A program made the translations under genes and the position numbers. Below, one piece after another: positions 1-5,104 of a DNA stretch of 5,104 nt (within the stretch, counting starts at the first letter, position 1; every line of letters begins with the position of its first letter). The notes under the pieces were generated by a model that saw only the letters and a program-made list of their open reading frames with translations, searched no databases and was not told the DNA's origin. The DNA comes from an uncultured Clostridia bacterium (lineage in GTDB: Bacteria; Bacillota_A; Clostridia; TANB77; CAG-508). The stretch lies in assembly GCA_947628335.1 (NCBI GenBank), contig CANQZT010000112.1, forward strand, positions 1 through 5,104, written 5' to 3'.

Positions 1-3000
1 GAAATTACATTATAATTGTTTAAATGATAATTTAACTTTGTAAATTCTCTTCTTGTATAATTTTCATAATTTATACTTTTTAACTTATGAATTTTTTCCT
101 TCTTCTCTTTTGTAATAATAACATCTTCCGGCATTCTTTCTTGCAATAAAATATCTACAGCTTTAATGTTCGGATTTTCCATAAATCTTTCTTGTAAAAT
201 ATTGTTATTTATTAAATTATCAATTGAAAGTAATATTAAACCCTGATGATGTGCCATGTATGTTTTTACTACTTCATATTTTTGATTGTTTCTTAATCGT
301 GCTGGAGTATAATCTATTGATTCGTAAAAACCATACTTTCCATTCATTCCATTCTTCTCTAATTCTTTTAAATTTTTTACCACTTCTCTTGGAACATCAT
401 TAATTGCAAGTATACTACCATATGATGATACTACCATCTCATCTTCTAGACCTCTTTTTAAGCCAAGCCATGGAATCCCAAATGCTTTATACTGATAGTT
501 TGAATTTAGGTCTTTTAAATTAAATGCTGATTCTGATATTCCCCATGGTATACCTAATTTTTTTGCATATTCAATTTGACTCATAATCATAAATAAAGCA
601 GACTCATCAAGTAAGCTTCCTTTATATTTTCTTATATTGATGTTTGGCATTAAATACTCAAATGCAGTTCCTGACCATGATATAAGTCCTTTATATCCTT
701 TCATAATTGTTAATGTTCTACTTAAGTTTTGCCAATGTTTAGGTGAAATATCATGTTTTGCTATTGCAACTAAACTTGCTTGTCTTGCTTCTGAGGCTAA
801 CAAATCATAATATGAGTCTGTCAATTTATTTTCTTCTACATTAAACCCTACAGAAAATAAACGTTTTTCGTAATCATATAATAATGAAAAATTCGTTGTT
901 TTAATTAATTTATCTATAATTTTTAATAAGTTCTCTATTTGTTCTTTTGTTATTTTTACATTTTCTTTATTTTGTGGTTGTTTTTTTAGATTTTTAAGAA
1001 ATTCTTTTAACACAAATAGATACCCTATGAAATTTCCATTATCTACGGTTGAAATAAATCGTGGCAATAATGGTTTTAAACTTTTAATATTGTACCAATT
1101 ATATAAATGGCCATTCCATTTTGGCAATTTATCTATTGTCTGTAATGTGTTTTGCAGCATTGCAATTGTTTTTTCTAAGCTTATATATCCTAAATCATAT
1201 GCAGATATAATACTAACTAATCCTAATCCTATATTTGTTGATGATGTTCTATCTACTACTACCTGATTTCTATCTTCTTGGTAATTATCAGGTGGAAGAA
1301 AATTGAATTCTTCACTCATATAGTTTTCAAAATAGCTCCATGTTTTTCTTCCAATTTCTATAACATATTCTATTTCATCATTAGATAATTCCTTAACTTT
1401 TGCTTTTGGGATTTGTTCTTTACTTATTGTATACGCAATTATTGGTGAAATAATCCAAAGAATAAAAATCATATATAATATTAATATTCCAATATTTAAT
1501 GTTTCGTTATATATAATTACTATTCCGATAATTCCAGCTATTATATTTATACTCATCATTTTAACATACGAAAGTAAATTTGTTTTACCATTCTTTTCTG
1601 CTTCTTCTGCTGTTGTCCATTGTAGTAAATGCTGTTTTGATATAAACATTCTGTATATACTTCTTATTATTGCATCTAATGAAATGTATGCTTTATGTGG
1701 TAAGAAAGTAAGTGTTAATATTCCTCTTAATATACTTGCTCTTAATATTGGAATATTTTTTGCAAAATATTTATGATTTAACTGTTTGTACTCTTTTTGT
1801 GCAAGATAACTAAATATATCTATTATTGTTGGAAGCAGTATTAATATAATCATTGTACTTACTATTGGCCATACGCTAATTTGTAAAATTTTCCTAAATA
1901 TTCCTGCTATAAGAATTGTTAAAATAATTTGTATCTCTACTAAACTTCTTCGCAAATTATCTAATATTTTAAATTTTGATAATTCATTTAATGGATTTTT
2001 CTTCTTTTTACCTGTTTTTGTAGTAATATTCGGTTTTAACCAACGTATTATTTGCCAATCTCCTCTAATCCACCTACTTAATCTTGTTATAAATGCATTA
2101 TATTTATATGGATATCCATCAAGCAAGAAGATATCACTGCTTAATGCACATCTTAAATAATTTCCTTCTAATAAATCATGACTTAATACTGTATTTTCTG
2201 GTATTTCATCTTTTAACACTTTAGAAAATACATCTAAATTGTAAATTCCTTTTCCTGTAAATATGCCTTCTCCAAAATTATCTTGATAAATATCAGATAT
2301 GGCATTCGCATATGAATCTACTCCTCCAGCTCCTGCAAATATTTTGCAAAATAAACTTTTTCTTGCAGATATTAAATCTATTCCAACTCTTGGTTGTATA
2401 ATTGCATGTCCTTTTATAACAGCATCTTCATTTTTATTTAATTCAGGTTGATTTAATATGTGTGATGCTGCTCCTATTAATTCTAGACCTGAATTTAATA
2501 TAAGATTGGTATCTGAATCTAATGTTATTATATATTTTATTTTAGGTATTGGATGTTTCTTTTTTTCTTCTTCGATTGTATTGGCTCGGAATGGATTATC
2601 TAAATGACCTAATAAATATTCATTAAACTGAGTAATAAGACCTCTTTTTCTCTCCCATCCTAAATAACATTTTTCGCTTTTATTCCAAGTTCTTTTTCTA
2701 TATATAAATTGGAATTTTCCCATTTCATTGCTTGAATATTTTTTATTTAATTCTTCTACTGCTTTTTTTCCAGCTTTTACGATATCATCATCTTGCTCCT
2801 GTATTTCATTATTAGATGTAGTTGTGTCTCCTAATAAAGTAAAGTATATATTTTCTGAATAATTTGCAAGATAAAATACTTCTAACTTTTTTATTAAATC
2901 TTCTACTTTTCTTGGTCCATCTACTATGGTTGGAATTATTACCATTGTTGCTTGTTCTTTTGGAACTCCTTGTGAATAATCCATTTTAGGTATTAGAGTT

Positions 3001-3011
3001 GGTTTTATCAT
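1..3011 (-). CDS. NdvB-type cyclic beta-1,2-glucan synthase, GT84 and glycoamylase-like domains (partial, runs off left edge)
   Basis: The frame is open from 3068 to the left edge with no stop. The first standard start in it is the ATG at 3009-3011, giving 1003 visible residues. In intact relatives this polypeptide polymerises UDP-glucose into beta-1,2-glucan at the membrane and closes the ring. A GT-A core comes first: VIIPTIVDGPRKVEDL, LDSDT (metal-binding DxD, D165 and D167), SHDLLEG (277-283) and RLSRWIRGDWQ (310-320), which is the RxxRW-type acceptor motif of processive transferases. A KKKK patch then leads into membrane helices near 356-372, 379-402, 486-501 and 507-528, with the family motif LLQWTTAEEAE at 462-472. 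The glycoamylase-like cyclization domain (GH189, as I recall the current class) follows: LPPDNYQE (572-579), RTSSTNIGL, TVDNGNFIGYL, SYYDLLASEAR, SWSGTAFEYLMP (from 778), PWGISESAF with E827, FGIPWLGLKRGL, and TYMAHHQG (917-924). The expected GH94-like phosphorylase module would lie beyond the left edge. No Shine-Dalgarno sequence precedes the ATG, so it is probably the continuation of the upstream fragment rather than an independent gene. Confidence 0.88.
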   Translation of the reverse strand, partial: MIKPTLIPKMDYSQGVPKEQATMVIIPTIVDGPRKVEDLIKKLEVFYLANYSENIYFTLLGDTTTSNNEIQEQDDDIVKAGKKAVEELNKKYSSNEMGKFQFIYRKRTWNKSEKCYLGWERKRGLITQFNEYLLGHLDNPFRANTIEEEKKKHPIPKIKYIITLDSDTNLILNSGLELIGAASHILNQPELNKNEDAVIKGHAIIQPRVGIDLISARKSLFCKIFAGAGGVDSYANAISDIYQDNFGEGIFTGKGIYNLDVFSKVLKDEIPENTVLSHDLLEGNYLRCALSSDIFLLDGYPYKYNAFITRLSRWIRGDWQIIRWLKPNITTKTGKKKKNPLNELSKFKILDNLRRSLVEIQIILTILIAGIFRKILQISVWPIVSTMIILILLPTIIDIFSYLAQKEYKQLNHKYFAKNIPILRASILRGILTLTFLPHKAYISLDAIIRSIYRMFISKQHLLQWTTAEEAEKNGKTNLLSYVKMMSINIIAGIIGIVIIYNETLNIGILILYMIFILWIISPIIAYTISKEQIPKAKVKELSNDEIEYVIEIGRKTWSYFENYMSEEFNFLPPDNYQEDRNQVVVDRTSSTNIGLGLVSIISAYDLGYISLEKTIAMLQNTLQTIDKLPKWNGHLYNWYNIKSLKPLLPRFISTVDNGNFIGYLFVLKEFLKNLKKQPQNKENVKITKEQIENLLKIIDKLIKTTNFSLLYDYEKRLFSVGFNVEENKLTDSYYDLLASEARQASLVAIAKHDISPKHWQNLSRTLTIMKGYKGLISWSGTAFEYLMPNINIRKYKGSLLDESALFMIMSQIEYAKKLGIPWGISESAFNLKDLNSNYQYKAFGIPWLGLKRGLEDEMVVSSYGSILAINDVPREVVKNLKELEKNGMNGKYGFYESIDYTPARLRNNQKYEVVKTYMAHHQGLILLSIDNLINNNILQERFMENPNIKAVDILLQERMPEDVIITKEKKEKIHKLKSINYENYTRREFTKLNYHLNNYNVI

Positions 3012-3068
3012 TTTATTTAGGATTGCTTGTATAAGATATGTTACAATTCCGAGTTGCTGGAATGTAAC
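3009..3068 (-). other. Frame break inside the glucan synthase gene, with TAA-A-ATG overlap
   Basis: The N-terminal frame reads through here to the TAA at 3013-3015, while the downstream frame opens just after a TAA at 3069-3071. The change of frame must therefore lie in this interval. Protein similarity stops in the first frame after YIPAT (about base 3052) and resumes in the second at LGIVTYLIQ (from about 3053). From memory of the family, this spot normally reads Pro-Ala-Ser-Glu followed by hydrophobic residues. Restoring five bases after the Thr codon would give PAT-E-LGIVTYL, so a short deletion is the simplest reading. A true mutation, an assembly error, or a real split gene with restart at the ATG one base past the stop are all possible. 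I see no obvious slippery heptamer or stimulatory hairpin. Confidence 0.8.
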
Positions 3069-4401
3069 TTAATATGAATATTATAATACTTGGTATTAGA
3101 CTAGCTTGTTTATAAATATACATTGATAATGTGGCTGATATTATAAGTGAAATAAGTACAATTGTGATAATATATTTTTTTATATTATTTTTGAATGTAA
3201 TTGGTTTTTTATTTGTTTGTAGAGCTTTGTATAATTCTTGTATTCCATCTGAAATTAAATAATATCCTATATGTGACTTTTTTTCTTCCTGCAATTTGTA
3301 ATTTGTAGAAGACGTTTTGTCGGTCTCCTGATTATTATTTTTGTTATTTAAAGCTAATTCTAGAGCTTTTTGTGTAATATATAATTCTGATATTTTTGTT
3401 CTTTTTGAAATGGTTTCTATTTTGCTTCTATAGTATTGTTTTGTTTTATAATCCATGTTTTCATATACATTTAACGGATCTTTTTTTAATAATTCTTCTA
3501 CACCATTTATATTTTCAAATATTTCTAAAAAATTCATTCTTTGTATTTCTTTTATACTTTTAATACAGTTTCCAATTGTAACCTTTTTTACTGCAATATC
3601 AAAATGTTCTTTTTTTATTACTTCTGATACTGTAGTTCCCATTTTCATTACTTGTTCTTCTAATATTTCTAAGTAACTTGATGCTTTTTTTCCGTATTTT
3701 TTTAACCTATATGACATATACTCTATAAATGGATATTTCATTTGCTTGGATTCCACAATTTTGCTTTTATAATTTTGTTTTTCATTAAATTTTTGTTCAT
3801 TTTCAGTTTTATATTCAACTAATCTTTCTAATATACCTTCTACTTTATATTTTTGCATTTGAGCTGAGTAGATTTTTTCACAAATATCTCTTATTGTTTC
3901 TATAATTGATATTTGCAAAAAAATCCCTATATTCCAGATCTCTTCCATAGTTAAAGTTTTTTTATTTTGATAGGCTTTTAAAACATCTTTTAAAATATGT
4001 GGCTCTATTTTGGCTTCCGTATACGCTACAATTTCACTCGCAAGCACATAAATTCTTGCAAATCCTTGATATCCACCATTTGCTATTCCTACAAAGTTTT
4101 TATATTTTTTTAAGGTCAATTCTTTTTTTATTATTTTAACACTTTCGTCAATAATATAATAATTATCTAATAGCCATTCACCTGCTGGATGAATATTAAT
4201 TCCCATTTTCAAATTTTTATTTAATATTTCATAAGTATTTGTTATAAATTTTAAGTTTTCTTCTAATCTTTGTATTGGATATGTTGTTTCATCTGAATTT
4301 TCTTGTAATATATGATCTGATGCTATTTTTTCAACATAATTTTCTAATTGATTTTTATCTAATAATGCTCCTTTTATATTTAACACTTTAGCTAATTTCA
4401 A
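3013..4401 (-). CDS. NdvB-type cyclic beta-1,2-glucan synthase, N-terminal fragment (frame broken)
   Basis: This frame gives 462 residues, of which about 450 match the N-terminus of NdvB / cyclic beta-glucan synthase proteins, normally about 2,700-2,900 residues long. It starts at a TTG with AAGGAG nine bases upstream. Family landmarks are HPAGEWLLDN (71-80), NGGYQGFARIYVLASEIVAYT (about 108-128), DPLNVYENMDYKTKQYYR (308-325) and SHIGYYLI (376-383), as in the long soluble region before the membrane domain. The segment at roughly 180-260 is rich in Lys and Glu. Two hydrophobic helices follow, about 410-429 and 434-449, ending in YIPAT. The last dozen residues (RNCNISYTSNPK) resemble nothing in the family and come from reading past a frame change to the TAA at 3013-3015; the true continuation is in another frame. 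Alone this piece has no catalytic domain. In intact relatives it precedes the GT84 core in the inner membrane. It lies 72 bases downstream of an acyl-CoA synthetase on the same strand. Family assignment is firm; whether a functional protein is made is not. Confidence 0.85.
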   Translation of the reverse strand: MKLAKVLNIKGALLDKNQLENYVEKIASDHILQENSDETTYPIQRLEENLKFITNTYEILNKNLKMGINIHPAGEWLLDNYYIIDESVKIIKKELTLKKYKNFVGIANGGYQGFARIYVLASEIVAYTEAKIEPHILKDVLKAYQNKKTLTMEEIWNIGIFLQISIIETIRDICEKIYSAQMQKYKVEGILERLVEYKTENEQKFNEKQNYKSKIVESKQMKYPFIEYMSYRLKKYGKKASSYLEILEEQVMKMGTTVSEVIKKEHFDIAVKKVTIGNCIKSIKEIQRMNFLEIFENINGVEELLKKDPLNVYENMDYKTKQYYRSKIETISKRTKISELYITQKALELALNNKNNNQETDKTSSTNYKLQEEKKSHIGYYLISDGIQELYKALQTNKKPITFKNNIKKYIITIVLISLIISATLSMYIYKQASLIPSIIIFILSYIPATRNCNISYTSNPK

Positions 4402-4410
4402 AATATTCCA

Positions 4411-4416
4411 CTCCTT
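4411..4416 (-). promoter_or_regulatory. Ribosome binding site fixing a TTG start
   Basis: On the minus strand this reads AAGGAG, followed by nine bases and then TTG at 4399-4401. It is the only good Shine-Dalgarno match near the 5' end of the large glycosyltransferase gene. The first ATG in that frame is codon 66, which would remove conserved family sequence leading into the HPAGEWLLDN motif. The site therefore decides the start as TTG. Confidence 0.8.
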
Positions 4417-4473
4417 AGAATATATTTTTTAATTAGCTTTTCCAAATGTGTTAATTTTATACAAGATTACTTT

Positions 4474-5104
4474 TTAGTTTTTATTATCTTTTTTTAATTC
4501 TGCGTATCTTTTTATTTTCATAGTTGTTGTTTTTTCAAATTCGTCTTTTTTTATTTCTAAATTTTTAATTGCTTTATATGATGTTAGTTTTTTATTTACT
4601 TCTTTTATTTTATCCCATATTATTTTGTGGATTTGTTCTTCTGTTAATTTTTCTTTATATTTTTCATATATTTTTTCATAGTTTGGTATTACTTTTACCG
4701 AAAGTATTAATTCTTTTGAATTTTCTTGTTCTTTACCATATACCATACATTCTTTTATTTCTTCTATATTTCCAAGTAATAATTCAATTTCTTCTGGATA
4801 TATGTTTTTTCCGTTTTGTGTTACTATTACATTTTTACTTCTTCCTGTAACATATAAGTAACCATCTTTATCTAAATATCCAACATCTCCTGAATTAAAC
4901 CATCTTTCTCCATCGATTACATGAACTACTTCATTTGTTGCTTCTTCGTCTTCGTAATATCCAATCATTAAAGTATCACTTTTTATAAATACTTCTCCTT
5001 CTCCTTTTTCATTTGGATTGTTTATTTTAAGTTCTGCACATGTTACAGCCTTCCCTGCTGAGCCTATTCTTGAATCAAATTCTGGTGTTAGGGCAGCTAT
5101 TGGT
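4474..5104 (-). CDS. AMP-forming acyl-CoA synthetase (long-chain fatty-acid:CoA ligase type), C-terminal part
   Basis: This is the last 209 codons of an adenylate-forming ligase that activates a fatty acid with ATP to an acyl-AMP and then transfers it to CoA. The start is off the right edge; the frame is open from base 5103 to the TAA at 4474-4476. Visible in order: RIGSAGKAVT followed by a GEGEVFIK strand; GYYEDEEAT; WFNSGDVGYLDKDGYLYVTG, containing the ribose-binding Asp of the GD motif (codon 4885-4887); and GRSKNVIVTQNGKNIYPEEIE, the hinge and start of the mobile C-terminal subdomain. Near the end, KTTTMKIKRY carries the likely catalytic Lys (codon 4516-4518). The wording of these motifs is that of the long-chain acyl-CoA ligase branch rather than acetyl-CoA synthetases or NRPS adenylation domains. 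The chain length of the substrate cannot be told. The usual Gly before the catalytic Lys is Met here. The next gene follows on the same strand after 72 bases, so co-transcription is plausible. An internal ATG at 4966-4968 is not the true start, because conserved family sequence continues upstream of it. Confidence 0.9.
   Translation of the reverse strand, partial: PIAALTPEFDSRIGSAGKAVTCAELKINNPNEKGEGEVFIKSDTLMIGYYEDEEATNEVVHVIDGERWFNSGDVGYLDKDGYLYVTGRSKNVIVTQNGKNIYPEEIELLLGNIEEIKECMVYGKEQENSKELILSVKVIPNYEKIYEKYKEKLTEEQIHKIIWDKIKEVNKKLTSYKAIKNLEIKKDEFEKTTTMKIKRYAELKKDNKN

Noticed and set aside
1027..1266. Plus-strand open frame of 79 codons
   Set aside because: It lies antisense to the strongly conserved glycoamylase-like region (LPPDNYQE to TVDNGNFIGYL) and has no recognisable domain or ribosome binding site; it is a shadow frame.
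3013..3068. Programmed ribosomal frameshift site
   Set aside because: No slippery heptamer or downstream stem-loop is evident, and reading the first frame up to the stop would replace family-like hydrophobic residues with unrelated ones; an indel near 3053 fits better.
3455..3676. Plus-strand open frame of 73 codons, rich in Phe, Ile and Ser
   Set aside because: It is antisense to the conserved N-terminal region (DPLNVYENMDY and neighbours); its hydrophobic look results from complementing Lys/Glu-rich codons.
4417..4445. Promoter-like pair on the minus strand, TTGGAA and TATTCT with a 17-base spacer
   Set aside because: Each box matches only 4 of 6 consensus bases, and the -10 box abuts the AAGGAG site, so a transcript from it would start at or past the ribosome binding site.
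4456..4461. TATAAA on the minus strand, a possible -10 box in the gap
   Set aside because: No -35-like sequence lies at a suitable distance, and such hexamers are expected by chance in DNA this AT-rich.
4402..4473. Possible terminator between the two genes
   Set aside because: No GC-containing stem followed by a T run can be drawn on the minus strand in this gap.
4569..4850. Plus-strand open frame of 93 codons that looks like a membrane protein
   Set aside because: Its Leu/Phe-rich sequence is the complement of Lys/Glu-rich codons of the acyl-CoA synthetase, whose motifs are clear in the other strand.

Overview
The window is a very AT-rich stretch, well under 30% GC by eye, in which every recognisable gene lies on the minus strand. 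Codon choice (A/T-ending codons, AGA for Arg, ATA for Ile), an AAGGAG ribosome binding site with a TTG start, and the protein families present all suggest a low-GC Gram-positive anaerobe of the Clostridia type. I cannot name a genus.

Layout in the direction of transcription, right to left: (1) 5104-4474, the last 209 residues of an AMP-forming acyl-CoA synthetase (long-chain fatty-acid:CoA ligase type), whose N-terminus lies beyond the right edge. (2) A 72-base gap with no convincing promoter or terminator, holding a strong ribosome binding site. (3) 4401 to the left edge, one very large membrane glycosyltransferase of the NdvB / cyclic beta-1,2-glucan synthase type. It carries the family's conserved N-terminal region, two membrane helices, a GT84 glycosyltransferase core with LDSDT, SHDLLEG and RLSRW motifs, more membrane helices, and the glycoamylase-like (cyclization) domain. 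The usual C-terminal GH94-type phosphorylase module would lie off the left edge.

The main oddity is that this glucan synthase is not in one frame. The N-terminal 450 codons run into a stop at 3013-3015, while the rest continues in another frame that is open from 3068 to the left edge without a stop. The break falls just after the second membrane helix, at a family-conserved position. It looks like a small indel (5 bases missing fits best), but the next ATG lies one base past the stop (TAA-A-ATG), so a split gene translated by stop-restart cannot be excluded.

No RNA genes, CRISPR arrays, mobile elements or substantial repeats were seen. Apart from the 72-base gap the window is essentially all coding. 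I did not find a new system: the content is a known but rather uncommon polysaccharide synthase, interrupted once, next to a lipid-activation enzyme.
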